Below the pieces are notes generated by a model. The model worked only from the letters and a program-made list of their open reading frames with translations. It was not told the origin of the DNA and searched no databases. From Pseudomonas sp. Tri1 (GTDB lineage Bacteria > Pseudomonadota > Gammaproteobacteria > Pseudomonadales > Pseudomonadaceae), in the NCBI RefSeq assembly GCF_017968885.1, contig NZ_CP072913.1, forward strand, positions 620,001-684,000: a DNA stretch of 64,000 bases, written 5' to 3'. The translations under genes were made by a program, and so were the position numbers. Below, one piece after another: positions 36,949 through 47,007 of this stretch (the stretch's first letter is position 1; every line of letters starts with the position of its first letter).

Positions 36949-38439
36949 ATGGTTGCTGCATTGCTTGATCGTCTGGGCGTTAGCCCGGCCCTGTACCAGA
37001 ACGGCGCACAACCGGTGCATTCGCCCATCGATGGCAGCCGCATCGGTGCCGTGAACTGGGAAGGTGCCGCCGAGGTCGAGCAACAAGTCAGTCGCGCCGA
37101 ACATGCCTTCGATCTATGGCGCCAAGTGCCGGCCCCGCGTCGTGGCGAGTTGGTCCGTCAGTTCGGCGATCTGCTGCGCGAGTACAAGGCCGATCTCGGT
37201 GAGTTGGTGTCGTGGGAAGCCGGCAAGATCACCCAGGAAGGCCTGGGTGAAGTGCAAGAGATGATCGACATCTGCGATTTCGCCGTCGGCCTGTCCCGTC
37301 AGTTGTACGGCCTGACCATCGCCTCCGAGCGTCCAGGCCACCATATGCGTGAGTCCTGGCACCCGCTGGGCGTGGTCGGGGTGATCAGCGCCTTCAACTT
37401 CCCCGTCGCGGTCTGGGCTTGGAATACCACGCTGGCTCTGGTGTGCGGCAACGCGGTGATCTGGAAACCGTCGGAAAAAACGCCGCTCACCGCCCTGGCG
37501 TGCCAGGCGCTGTTCGAGCGTGTGCTGAAAAACTTCAGCGATGCGCCACCCTACCTGAGCCAGGTGATCATTGGTGGGCGTGATGCCGGTGAAGCGTTGG
37601 TGGACGATCCGCGCGTGGCGTTGATCAGCGCCACCGGCAGCACCCGCATGGGCCGTGAAGTGGCGCCGAAAGTCGCCGCGCGCTTTGCCCGCAGCATTCT
37701 GGAGTTGGGCGGCAACAATGCGATGATCCTGGCCCCGAGCGCCGACCTGGACATGGCCGTGCGCGCCATCCTGTTCAGCGCCGTCGGCACCGCCGGCCAG
37801 CGTTGCACCACCCTGCGCCGGCTGATTGCCCATGAATCGGTGAAAGAAGAGATCGTCACCCGTCTCAAGGCCGCCTATTCGAAAGTGCGCATCGGCCATC
37901 CGCTGGAAGGCAACCTGGTCGGGCCGCTGATCGACAAGCACAGCTTCGACAACATGCAGGATGCCTTGGAGCAGGCCTTGAGCGAAGGCGGGCGGGTGTT
38001 CGGCGGCAAGCGTCAACTCGAGGATCAGTTCCCGAATGCCTACTACGTGTCTCCGGCCATCGTCGAGATGCCGGAGCAGAGTGACGTCGTGCGCAGCGAA
38101 ACCTTCGCACCGATCCTGTATGTGGTCAGCTACAAGGACTTCGCCCAGGCCCTGCAGTTGAACAATTCCGTGCCCCAGGGCCTGTCGTCATGCATCTTCA
38201 CCACCGACGTGCGTGAGGCCGAACAGTTCATGTCGGCGGTGGGCAGCGACTGCGGCATCGCCAACGTCAACATCGGCCCGAGCGGCGCGGAAATCGGCGG
38301 CGCCTTTGGCGGTGAGAAAGAGACCGGCGGCGGCCGCGAATCCGGCTCCGACGCCTGGCGCGGCTACATGCGCCGCCAGACCAACACCGTGAACTACTCG
38401 CTGGAGTTGCCGTTGGCGCAGGGGATTACCTTCGACTGA
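36949..38439 (+). CDS. amaB: piperideine-6-carboxylate (aminoadipate semialdehyde) dehydrogenase
   Basis: AmaB oxidises piperideine-6-carboxylate/2-aminoadipate semialdehyde to 2-aminoadipate in lysine degradation via pipecolate. The 496-residue ALDH7-type enzyme has Glu252 (LELGGNNA) and catalytic Cys286 (GTAGQRCTT). Other landmarks are the cofactor region GVISAFNFPVAVWAWN and the C-terminal GGGRESGSDAWRGYMRR. The start is the ATG at 36949 after TGAGGAAAT; an upstream in-frame extension begins in the promoter region. Identity is supported by the adjacent pipecolate oxidase gene. Confidence 0.93.
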   Translation: MVAALLDRLGVSPALYQNGAQPVHSPIDGSRIGAVNWEGAAEVEQQVSRAEHAFDLWRQVPAPRRGELVRQFGDLLREYKADLGELVSWEAGKITQEGLGEVQEMIDICDFAVGLSRQLYGLTIASERPGHHMRESWHPLGVVGVISAFNFPVAVWAWNTTLALVCGNAVIWKPSEKTPLTALACQALFERVLKNFSDAPPYLSQVIIGGRDAGEALVDDPRVALISATGSTRMGREVAPKVAARFARSILELGGNNAMILAPSADLDMAVRAILFSAVGTAGQRCTTLRRLIAHESVKEEIVTRLKAAYSKVRIGHPLEGNLVGPLIDKHSFDNMQDALEQALSEGGRVFGGKRQLEDQFPNAYYVSPAIVEMPEQSDVVRSETFAPILYVVSYKDFAQALQLNNSVPQGLSSCIFTTDVREAEQFMSAVGSDCGIANVNIGPSGAEIGGAFGGEKETGGGRESGSDAWRGYMRRQTNTVNYSLELPLAQGITFD

Positions 38440-38478
38440 GGTCGTTTGGGCCGGCTCTTCAACTCATGAAGATCGCCG

Positions 38479-38566
38479 GTGGGAGCGAGCTTGCTCGCGA
38501 TGACGGCGGCACATCCAATAGGGAAGTGACTGAAGGACCGCTATCGCGAGCAAGCTCGCTCCCACA
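38479..38566. repeat. REPIN inside the amaB-amaA gap
   Basis: GTGGGAGCGAGCTTGCTCGC at the left and its near-perfect mirror ending GCTCGCTCCCAC at the right flank about 40 bp. It lies between two genes of one pathway on the same strand, so it would be transcribed within the intercistronic RNA. Confidence 0.88.
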
Positions 38567-38608
38567 CTGAATAGTGTGATGGTTGGGTTTCATTTCCGGA
38601 GTCTGGCA

Positions 38609-39892
38609 ATGCCGTTACGCGAAGAATGTCTGTGGGAAAAGCTGACGCCGCAAAGGCCCGAAAACACTGCGCTGACGGGCGAAATCACCGTCGATGTCTG
38701 TGTGATCGGTGCCGGTTTCACCGGCCTGTCGGCAGCGGTGCACTTGCTGGAACAGGGCAAGCGTGTTGCCGTGTTGGAGGCCCATCGGGCCGGGCACGGT
38801 GGATCGGGACGTAACGTCGGCCTGGTGAACGCCGGCCTGTGGATCCCGCCGGACGACATCGAGGCCGGCTTCGGCGAAGCGGTGGGCAGCCAGCTCAACC
38901 GCATGCTGGGCGCCGCGCCAGCATTGGTGTTCAGCCTCGTCGACAAATACAACATCGATTGCCAACTGCGCCGCGAAGGCACCTTGCACATGGCCCATAA
39001 CGCCAGGGGCGAGGCGGACCTGCGCAGTCGCGAAGAACAATGGAAACGCCGCGGAGCCCCGGTGGAATTGCTCACCGGCCAGGTCTGTGCCGAGGCCACT
39101 GGCACATCCAAGATCGCCGCGGCTTTGCTCGATCGGCGCGCCGGTACACTCAACCCGATGGCCTATACCAGCGGGTTGGCCAAGGCGGCGAAGGACCTGG
39201 GTGGCCAGTTGTTCGACCATTCACCTGTGACACGCCTGGAGCGTCAGGGCCAGCGCTGGTCGGTGCAGACCGCCCAGGGGGCGGTGCTGGCCGAGCAGGT
39301 GGTGATCGCCTCCAACGCCTATACCGAAGGCGACTGGACCGAGCTGCGGCGTAATTTCTTCCCCGGTTATTACTACCAGGTGGCCTCCGTCCCGCTGACC
39401 GATGAGGCGGCTCGACGCATTCTGCCGGGTGGGCAAGGTTCGTGGGATACGCGCCAGGTGTTGAGCAGCATCCGTCGGGACAAGGACGGTCGGTTACTGC
39501 TGGGAAGCCTGGGCAATGGCAATCGCAAGCCGACCTGGTTCCTCAAGGCCTGGGCCGACCGGGTGCAACAGCACTATTTCCCCTACCTCAAGCCGGTGGA
39601 GTGGGAATGCACCTGGACCGGTTGCATCGCCTTCACGCCCGATCATCTGATGCGCCTGTTCGAACCTGCCCCGGGCCTGGTGGCCGTGACTGGCTATAAC
39701 GGTAGGGGCGTGACCACCGGTACGGTGGTGGGCAAGGCCTTCGCCGATTACCTGTGCCACGGTGACACCAAGGCGCTGCCGATTCCCTTCGCGCCCATGC
39801 AGCCATTGGCCGGGGTGGGCTTGCGCAGTTGTTTGTATGAGGCGGGTTTTTCGTTGTATCACGCGGGCCAGTGCCTGCGGATCGTGATTTGA
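38609..39892 (+). CDS. amaA: L-pipecolate oxidase (FAD-dependent)
   Basis: AmaA oxidises L-pipecolate to piperideine-6-carboxylate, the substrate of AmaB. The 427-residue DAO-type flavoprotein has the FAD-binding VCVIGAGFTGLSAAVHLLEQ motif near residue 34 and GHGGSGRNVGLVNAG near residue 62. A C-terminal FAD-contact segment reads VTGYNGRGVTTGTVVGKAFA. The ATG at 38609 has GGAG eight bases upstream. Function is assigned by the amaB neighbourhood as in P. putida; by sequence alone it would be an amino-acid oxidase of unknown substrate. Confidence 0.88.
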   Translation: MPLREECLWEKLTPQRPENTALTGEITVDVCVIGAGFTGLSAAVHLLEQGKRVAVLEAHRAGHGGSGRNVGLVNAGLWIPPDDIEAGFGEAVGSQLNRMLGAAPALVFSLVDKYNIDCQLRREGTLHMAHNARGEADLRSREEQWKRRGAPVELLTGQVCAEATGTSKIAAALLDRRAGTLNPMAYTSGLAKAAKDLGGQLFDHSPVTRLERQGQRWSVQTAQGAVLAEQVVIASNAYTEGDWTELRRNFFPGYYYQVASVPLTDEAARRILPGGQGSWDTRQVLSSIRRDKDGRLLLGSLGNGNRKPTWFLKAWADRVQQHYFPYLKPVEWECTWTGCIAFTPDHLMRLFEPAPGLVAVTGYNGRGVTTGTVVGKAFADYLCHGDTKALPIPFAPMQPLAGVGLRSCLYEAGFSLYHAGQCLRIVI

Positions 39893-40012
39893 GTGTTGAA
39901 AAATGTTGCCGGAACCGACGTTTTCCGGCGCAGCGTCTAGCCTGTTATGGTGCGGGTTGTAGCAGTCGCGCACCGACAGTGTGCAGTTCGGTGACGTAGG
40001 TTGTTACACAGT

Positions 40013-40111
40013 GGTTGCACGTCGTTTCATGCGATGGTTGCAATGATGGCTCATGGAGGGTTTTACCTAATTAGATGAAAGGTTGCACCTCGTGCGGTTT
40101 AGACGGTTGCA
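40013..40111 (+). repeat. four phased GGTTGCA direct repeats upstream of the Liv sigma-54 promoter
   Basis: GGTTGCA occurs at 40013, 40036, 40081 and 40105. The intervals are 23, 45 and 24 bp, close to two, four and two helical turns, so all copies face the same side of the DNA. They lie 73-171 bp upstream of the -24 element. This layout is what enhancer sites for a bacterial enhancer-binding protein look like. The sequence does not match the NtrC consensus, and I cannot name the protein. Confidence 0.55.
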
Positions 40112-40183
40112 CGCCCCATGAAAAAGGGCCCGAAACAGTCGAAATAACAATAAAGCAGCGACTTTTTTCAGAATAAAAAACCG

Positions 40184-40200
40184 ATGGCACGGCCCTTGCT
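40184..40200 (+). promoter_or_regulatory. sigma-54 promoter of the Liv-type transporter operon
   Basis: ATGGCACGGCCCTTGCT matches the -24/-12 consensus TGGCACG-N4-TTGCW at every conserved position. It predicts a start near 40211 and a leader of about 50 nt before the binding-protein ATG at 40263. Confidence 0.8.
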
Positions 40201-40262
40201 CTTAGCTTCTCAGTGAAATGAAGTCGCAGTGCCAACTAAAAAAAACCTTGGAGCACCACCTC

Positions 40263-41396
40263 ATGTCCCAGACGTTTTACAAGAAAGGCTTTCTGGCCCT
40301 CGCAGTGGCAACTGCGCTGGGTGTTTCTGCGTTTGCACAGGCCGACATCAAGATCGGCGTAGCGGGTCCCATGACAGGCGCCAACGCGGCATTTGGCGAA
40401 CAGTACATGAAGGGTGCACAGGCCGCGGCAGACGAGGTCAATGCCAAGGGCGGCGTGAACGGCGAGAAGATCGTGCTGGTCAAGGGCGATGACGCTTGCG
40501 AACCGAAGCAGGCCGTTACGGTAGCCAAGGACCTGACCAACCAGAAAGTGGCGGGTGTGGTCGGTCACTTCTGCTCTTCGTCGACCATCCCGGCCTCCGA
40601 GATCTACGACGAAGCAGGCATCATCGCCATCACCCCGGGTTCTACCAACCCGGCTGTTACCGAGCGCGGCCTGAGCGCCATGTTCCGTATGTGCGGGCGT
40701 GACGACCAGCAAGGCATCGTCGCCGGCGACTACATCGTCGACGTGCTCAAGGGCAAGAAAGTCGTCGTGCTGCACGACAAGGACACCTACGGCCAGGGCC
40801 TGGCGGATGCGACCAAGGCGCAGTTGGAAAAACGTGGCGTGAAGCCGGTGCTGTATGAAGGCCTGACCCGTGGCGAAAAAGACTTCAGCACCATTGTCAC
40901 CAAGATCCGCGGCGCCGGTGCCGATGTCGTGTACTTCGGTGGCCTGCACCCGGAAGCCGGGCCCCTGGTTCGTCAACTGCGTGAGCAAGGCCTCAAGGAC
41001 GTCAAGTTCATGTCCGACGACGGTATCGTGACCGACGAACTGGTCACTACCGCTGGCGGCCCGCAATTTGTCGACGGCGTGCTGATGACCTTCGGTGCCG
41101 ACCCGCGCCTGCTGCCAGACAGCAAGGCCGTGGTGGACGCATTCCGTGCCAAGGGCACTGAGCCGGAAGGCTACACCCTGTACGCCTACGCTTCGGTCCA
41201 GACCCTCGCGGCTGCCTTCAATGGCGCCAAGAAAAACGACGGTGAAGCCGCAGCCAAGTGGCTCAAGGCCAACTCGGTCCAGACGGTAATGGGCAAGAAG
41301 GAGTGGGACGCCAAGGGCGACCTGAAAGTCTCCGACTACGTGGTTTACGAGTGGGACAAGGAAGGCAAATATCACCAATTGGAAAAACAGAAGTGA
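40263..41396 (+). CDS. livK: branched-chain-type amino-acid ABC transporter, periplasmic binding protein
   Basis: This is the periplasmic receptor of a Liv/Bra-type importer. The 377-residue precursor has a signal peptide ending VSAFAQA, then DIKIGVAGPMTGANAAFGEQ. The disulfide-bearing DDACEPKQAV and the ligand-contact VGHFCSSSTIPASEIY segments are typical of LivJ/LivK/BraC. The ATG at 40263 follows GGAGCACC. Pseudomonads carry more than one such system, so substrate range (Leu/Ile/Val, Ala or others) is not certain. A sigma-54 promoter lies just upstream, and strong hairpins follow the stop. Confidence 0.88.
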   Translation: MSQTFYKKGFLALAVATALGVSAFAQADIKIGVAGPMTGANAAFGEQYMKGAQAAADEVNAKGGVNGEKIVLVKGDDACEPKQAVTVAKDLTNQKVAGVVGHFCSSSTIPASEIYDEAGIIAITPGSTNPAVTERGLSAMFRMCGRDDQQGIVAGDYIVDVLKGKKVVVLHDKDTYGQGLADATKAQLEKRGVKPVLYEGLTRGEKDFSTIVTKIRGAGADVVYFGGLHPEAGPLVRQLREQGLKDVKFMSDDGIVTDELVTTAGGPQFVDGVLMTFGADPRLLPDSKAVVDAFRAKGTEPEGYTLYAYASVQTLAAAFNGAKKNDGEAAAKWLKANSVQTVMGKKEWDAKGDLKVSDYVVYEWDKEGKYHQLEKQK

Positions 41397-41414
41397 TTTG
41401 AAGGGATGACCGGC

Positions 41415-41446
41415 CTGCGGCAAGGGAGCCCGCTTCCTTGCCGCAG
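41415..41446 (+). other. strong intercistronic hairpin after livK
   Basis: CTGCGGCAAGG and CCTTGCCGCAG form a perfect 11-bp stem with a 10-nt loop, 18 bp after the binding-protein stop. No T run follows, so it is unlikely to be a complete terminator. Such hairpins protect the 3' end of binding-protein mRNA and raise its level over the permease genes. Confidence 0.7.
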
Positions 41447-41524
41447 AGACTGTGTTCACCCTTTGCGGATTGGCATTAGCCAAAAGGCCCGTCTGTTTTT
41501 TCTCTACGAGCCGCACATCTTCGG

Positions 41525-41556
41525 GGGCGCGGAGCCTCGGGCTCGTCGTCGCGCCC
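41525..41556 (+). other. nested hairpin in the livK-livH gap
   Basis: An outer stem GGGCGCG/CGCGCCC encloses an inner hairpin GAGCC-TCG-GGCTC. Together with the hairpin at 41415 it makes the 201-bp livK-livH gap highly structured. No T tract follows. Confidence 0.55.
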
Positions 41557-41597
41557 TCCGAGGTTGTGCAGTCTCTCCAATTGCGTGAGATTGCGTT

Positions 41598-42512
41598 ATG
41601 GATGGTATTTTCCTGCAGCAACTGGTCAACGGCCTGACCCTCGGGTCGGTCTATGGCCTGATCGCCATCGGCTACACAATGGTCTATGGCATCATCGGCA
41701 TGATCAACTTCGCCCATGGCGAGGTTTACATGATCTCTGCGTACCTCGCGGCGATCAGTCTGGCTCTGCTGGCATACTTCGGTATTGAATCCTTCCCTCT
41801 ACTGATGCTCGGCACACTGGTCTTCACCATCGTCGTCACGGCGGTGTATGGCTGGGTCATCGAGCGTGTCGCCTACAAACCCTTGCGTAACTCCACCCGA
41901 CTGGCACCGCTGATCAGCGCCATCGGTATTTCGCTGATCCTGCAAAACTACGCACAGATCGCCCAGGGCGCGAAGCAGCAAGGCGTTCCCACCCTGCTGA
42001 CGGGGGCCTGGCGCGTCGAAGTCGGCACGGGCTTCGTACAACTGACTTACACCAAGGTCTTCATCCTGGTCGCAGCGTTTGCCGGGATGGCCCTGCTGAC
42101 CTACGTCATCAAGTACACCAAGCTCGGCCGCATGTGCCGCGCGACCCAGCAAGACCGCAAGATGGCCTCGATCCTGGGGATCAATACCGACCGGGTGATT
42201 TCCTACGTGTTCATCATCGGTGCCGCGATGGCGGCCCTGGCCGGCGTGCTGATCACCATGAACTACGGCACGTTCGACTTTTATGCCGGATTCATCATCG
42301 GCATCAAGGCATTCACCGCAGCGGTACTCGGCGGGATCGGCTCACTGCCTGGTGCGATGCTCGGCGGGATCATTCTCGGGATCTCCGAGTCGCTGTTCTC
42401 CGGCCTGGTCAACTCGGACTACAAAGACGTCTTCAGCTTCTCGCTGCTCGTTCTCGTTCTGGTCTTTCGGCCTCAAGGTCTGCTCGGCCGTCCTCTTGTG
42501 TCGAAGGTGTAA
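41598..42512 (+). CDS. livH: Liv-type ABC transporter permease LivH
   Basis: This is one of two membrane subunits of the transporter. The 304-residue protein begins MDGIFLQQLVNGLTLGSVYG and has about eight helices. It carries the conserved GMINFAHGEVYM and CRATQQDRKMASILGI segments and the GGIGSLPGAMLGG motif near residue 248. The LivM gene follows after three bases. Confidence 0.94.
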   Translation: MDGIFLQQLVNGLTLGSVYGLIAIGYTMVYGIIGMINFAHGEVYMISAYLAAISLALLAYFGIESFPLLMLGTLVFTIVVTAVYGWVIERVAYKPLRNSTRLAPLISAIGISLILQNYAQIAQGAKQQGVPTLLTGAWRVEVGTGFVQLTYTKVFILVAAFAGMALLTYVIKYTKLGRMCRATQQDRKMASILGINTDRVISYVFIIGAAMAALAGVLITMNYGTFDFYAGFIIGIKAFTAAVLGGIGSLPGAMLGGIILGISESLFSGLVNSDYKDVFSFSLLVLVLVFRPQGLLGRPLVSKV

Positions 42513-42515
42513 GCG

Positions 42516-43799
42516 ATGTCATCAACCACTAAAAAAACCATTGATCTCAAAAGAAGCCTGGTTGACGCGATTCTTGCCGGTCTTGTCGCCTTGATTGTGT
42601 TCGGCCCGATTGTCGGCGTGGTCCTGGACGGCTACGGCTTCAACCTGCAACCGACCCGTGTGGCATGGATTGTCGCCATCGTCATGGCTGGCCGCTTTGC
42701 CCTGGGCCTGTTCCTGCAAACGCCCAAGGGCCTGAAAATTCTGGAAGGCTTCGAAAGCACCGGTTCCGGGGTTCATGTACTGCCGCCTGATTATAAAACC
42801 CGGTTGCGCTGGATCATCCCGCTGGTGATCGTCATCGCCGTGGTGTTCCCGTTCTTCTCCAACTCATACCTGCTGGGCGTGGTCATCCTTGGGTTGATCT
42901 ACGTGCTGCTGGGGTTGGGCTTGAACATTGTGGTCGGCCTGGCCGGTCTGCTCGACCTGGGCTACGTGGCGTTCTACGCCATTGGTGCCTATGGACTGGC
43001 GCTCGGCTATCAGTACCTGGGGCTGGGGTTCTGGACGGTGCTGCCACTGGCTGCGATCACGGCGGGGCTGGCCGGTTGCATCCTCGGTTTTCCGGTGTTG
43101 CGCTTGCATGGTGACTATCTGGCGATCGTGACTCTGGGCTTCGGTGAAATCATCCGGTTGATCCTCAATAACTGGCTGAGCCTGACCGGTGGCCCGAACG
43201 GCATGCCGGCACCGTTGCCAACCTTTTTCGGTCTGGAGTTCGGTAAAAGAGCCAAGGACGGCGGTGTCCCGTTCCATGAGTTTTTCGGCATCGCCTACAA
43301 CCCGGACGTGAAGTACTACTTCATCTACGCGGTGTTGTTCCTTGTCGTACTGGCCGTGTTGTACATCAAGCATCGCCTGACCCGCATGCCGGTCGGTCGT
43401 GCCTGGGAGGCCTTGCGTGAAGATGAGATCGCCTGCCGCTCAATGGGCCTGAACCACGTCCTGGTCAAACTCTCGGCATTCACCATCGGTGCCTCGACGG
43501 CCGGCCTGGCCGGGGTGTTCTTCGCCACTTACCAAGGTTTCGTCAACCCGACATCGTTCACCTTCTTCGAATCGGCGCTGATCCTCGCCATCGTGGTGCT
43601 GGGCGGCATGGGCTCGACCATTGGCGTGGTGATTGCGGCCTTCGTGCTGACCGTCGCCCCGGAACTGCTGCGCGGCTTCGCGGAGTACCGTGTGCTGCTG
43701 TTCGGAATACTGATGGTGTTGATGATGATCTGGCGCCCTCGCGGCCTGATCCGCATCAGTCGCACGGGTGTGACGCCGCGTAAAGGAGTAGCGCCATGA
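42516..43799 (+). CDS. livM: Liv-type ABC transporter permease LivM
   Basis: This is the second membrane subunit. The 427-residue protein is of the long LivM form, with an extra N-terminal region of about 100 residues (two helices). The core permease (YVLLGLGLNIVVGLAGLLDL) then follows, with the EAA-like region around RMPVGRAWEALREDEIACRS and GGMGSTIGVVIAAF. The stop overlaps the livG start by four bases. Confidence 0.94.
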   Translation: MSSTTKKTIDLKRSLVDAILAGLVALIVFGPIVGVVLDGYGFNLQPTRVAWIVAIVMAGRFALGLFLQTPKGLKILEGFESTGSGVHVLPPDYKTRLRWIIPLVIVIAVVFPFFSNSYLLGVVILGLIYVLLGLGLNIVVGLAGLLDLGYVAFYAIGAYGLALGYQYLGLGFWTVLPLAAITAGLAGCILGFPVLRLHGDYLAIVTLGFGEIIRLILNNWLSLTGGPNGMPAPLPTFFGLEFGKRAKDGGVPFHEFFGIAYNPDVKYYFIYAVLFLVVLAVLYIKHRLTRMPVGRAWEALREDEIACRSMGLNHVLVKLSAFTIGASTAGLAGVFFATYQGFVNPTSFTFFESALILAIVVLGGMGSTIGVVIAAFVLTVAPELLRGFAEYRVLLFGILMVLMMIWRPRGLIRISRTGVTPRKGVAP

Positions 43800-44668
43800 G
43801 CGAAGTCGTACTCTCTGTCGAAAACCTGATGATGCAATTTGGTGGGATCAAGGCCCTCAATGACGTCAGCCTGCAAGTCAAACGCAACTCGATCTTCGCC
43901 CTGATCGGCCCCAACGGCGCGGGCAAGACCACGGTGTTCAACTGCCTGACCGGGTTCTACAAGGCCACGGGCGGCAAAATCGAACTCAATGTGCGTGGTG
44001 AGCAGACCGATGTCATCAAGTTGTTGGGCGAGGCGTTTCGTCCGACGGACTTTGTATCGCCGAAATCCTTCGCCAGCCGGATGTACTACAAAATGTTCGG
44101 CGGCACCCATCTGGTGAACCGCGCCGGCCTGGCGCGCACTTTCCAGAACATTCGCCTGTTCAAGGAAATGTCGGTGCTGGAAAACCTGCTGGTGGCCCAG
44201 CACATGTGGGTCAACCGCAGTCTGGTGGCGGGCATCCTCAACACCAAGGGCTACCGCAAGGCTGAAAGCGATGCCCTGGACCATGCCTTCTACTGGCTGG
44301 AGGTGGTGGACTTGGTGGATTGTGCCAACCGCCTCGCCGGGGAGCTTTCCTACGGTCAGCAGCGCCGTCTGGAAATTGCCCGGGCCATGTGCACCCGTCC
44401 GCAGATCATCTGCCTCGACGAACCGGCCGCAGGCCTCAACCCTCAGGAAACCGAAGCGCTGAGCGCAATGATCCGGCTGCTGCGCGACGAGCACGATCTG
44501 ACCGTGGTGCTGATCGAACACGACATGGGCATGGTAATGAGTATTTCCGACCACATCGTGGTGCTGGACCACGGCACGGTGATCGCCGAGGGCGGTCCCG
44601 AGGCGATTCGCAACGACCCGAAAGTGATTGCGGCCTACCTGGGTGCCGATGAAGAGGAGCTGGTATGA
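43796..44668 (+). CDS. livG: Liv-type ABC transporter ATPase LivG
   Basis: This is an ATP-binding subunit. The 290-residue protein has Walker A GPNGAGKT near residue 38 and the ABC signature LSYGQQRRLEIARAM near residue 183. Walker B is IICLDEPAAGL and the H-loop is VLIEHDMGMVM. The insertion between Walker A and the signature is long, as is usual for LivG. It overlaps livM and livF by four bases each. Confidence 0.95.
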   Translation: MSEVVLSVENLMMQFGGIKALNDVSLQVKRNSIFALIGPNGAGKTTVFNCLTGFYKATGGKIELNVRGEQTDVIKLLGEAFRPTDFVSPKSFASRMYYKMFGGTHLVNRAGLARTFQNIRLFKEMSVLENLLVAQHMWVNRSLVAGILNTKGYRKAESDALDHAFYWLEVVDLVDCANRLAGELSYGQQRRLEIARAMCTRPQIICLDEPAAGLNPQETEALSAMIRLLRDEHDLTVVLIEHDMGMVMSISDHIVVLDHGTVIAEGGPEAIRNDPKVIAAYLGADEEELV

Positions 44669-45381
44669 GTGGGCCTATCCTCGAACTCAAGGAACTGGAC
44701 GTGTTCTACGGGCCGATCCAGGCCTTGAAAAAAGTCTCGCTGCACATCGGCGAAGGCGAGACCGTGAGCCTTATCGGCTCCAACGGTGCCGGCAAGTCCA
44801 CGCTGCTGATGTCGATTTTCGGCCAGCCGCGAGCGGCGAGCGGGCAGATCATCTACCAGGGCGTGGACATCACCCACAAATCGTCCCACTACATCGCGTC
44901 CCACGGCATCGCGCAGTCGCCGGAAGGGCGGCGGGTATTCCCTGACATGACCGTCGAGGAAAACCTGCTGATGGGCACCATCCCCATCGGTGACAAGTAC
45001 GCCAGTGAAGACATGCAGCGTATGTTCGAACTGTTTCCGCGACTCAAGGAGCGGCGCAACCAGCGGGCCATGACCATGTCTGGCGGCGAGCAGCAAATGC
45101 TCGCCATCGCCCGGGCGTTGATGAGCCGGCCGAAGTTGTTGCTGCTCGACGAGCCGAGCCTGGGGCTGGCACCGATCGTGGTGAAACAGATCTTCGCTAC
45201 CCTGCGTGAATTGGCGGCCACCGGCATGACCATCTTCCTGGTGGAGCAGAACGCCAACCACGCCCTCAGGCTGTCGGACCGAGCCTATGTGATGGTCAAC
45301 GGTGAAATCCGTCTGACCGGCACCGGCAAGGAGCTGCTCGCCAACGAAGAGGTGCGCAACGCGTATCTGGGCGGGCATTGA
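44665..45381 (+). CDS. livF: Liv-type ABC transporter ATPase LivF
   Basis: This is the second ATP-binding subunit. The 238-residue protein has Walker A GSNGAGKS near residue 35 and the signature MSGGEQQMLAIARAL near 147. Walker B is LLLLDEPSLGLAP and the H-loop region is IFLVEQNANHAL. The variant H-loop Gln in place of His is normal in LivF. It is the last gene of the operon, with a strong terminator 20 bp after the stop. Confidence 0.95.
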   Translation: MSGPILELKELDVFYGPIQALKKVSLHIGEGETVSLIGSNGAGKSTLLMSIFGQPRAASGQIIYQGVDITHKSSHYIASHGIAQSPEGRRVFPDMTVEENLLMGTIPIGDKYASEDMQRMFELFPRLKERRNQRAMTMSGGEQQMLAIARALMSRPKLLLLDEPSLGLAPIVVKQIFATLRELAATGMTIFLVEQNANHALRLSDRAYVMVNGEIRLTGTGKELLANEEVRNAYLGGH

Positions 45382-45399
45382 GGCGGGTGCAGCAATGAC

Positions 45400-45431
45400 A
45401 AAGCCCGGCGAGTGATCGCCGGGTTTTTTAT
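45400..45431 (+). terminator. rho-independent terminator after livF
   Basis: AAAGCCCGGCGA...TCGCCGGGTTTTTTATTT is a GC-rich stem followed by six T. It ends the Liv operon. Confidence 0.92.
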
Positions 45432-45449
45432 TTCCGGAATCCACCGCTA

Positions 45450-45549
45450 AATCCCTGTGGGAGCGAGCTTGCTCGCGATAGCGGAGCGTCAGTCACTTGA
45501 TGGGGCGCTGACCCACCGCCTTCGCGAGCATGCTCGCTCCCGCAGGGAT
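45450..45549. repeat. extended REPIN (inverted REP pair)
   Basis: The pair GTGGGAGCGAGCTTGCTCGC and GCGAGCATGCTCGCTCCCGC is extended outward by ATCCCTG/CAGGGAT, making a longer palindrome than the other copies. It lies between the livF terminator and the DnaA-box-rich region. Confidence 0.85.
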
Positions 45550-47002
<1,453 letters not shown>

Positions 47003-47007
47003 AGGCG

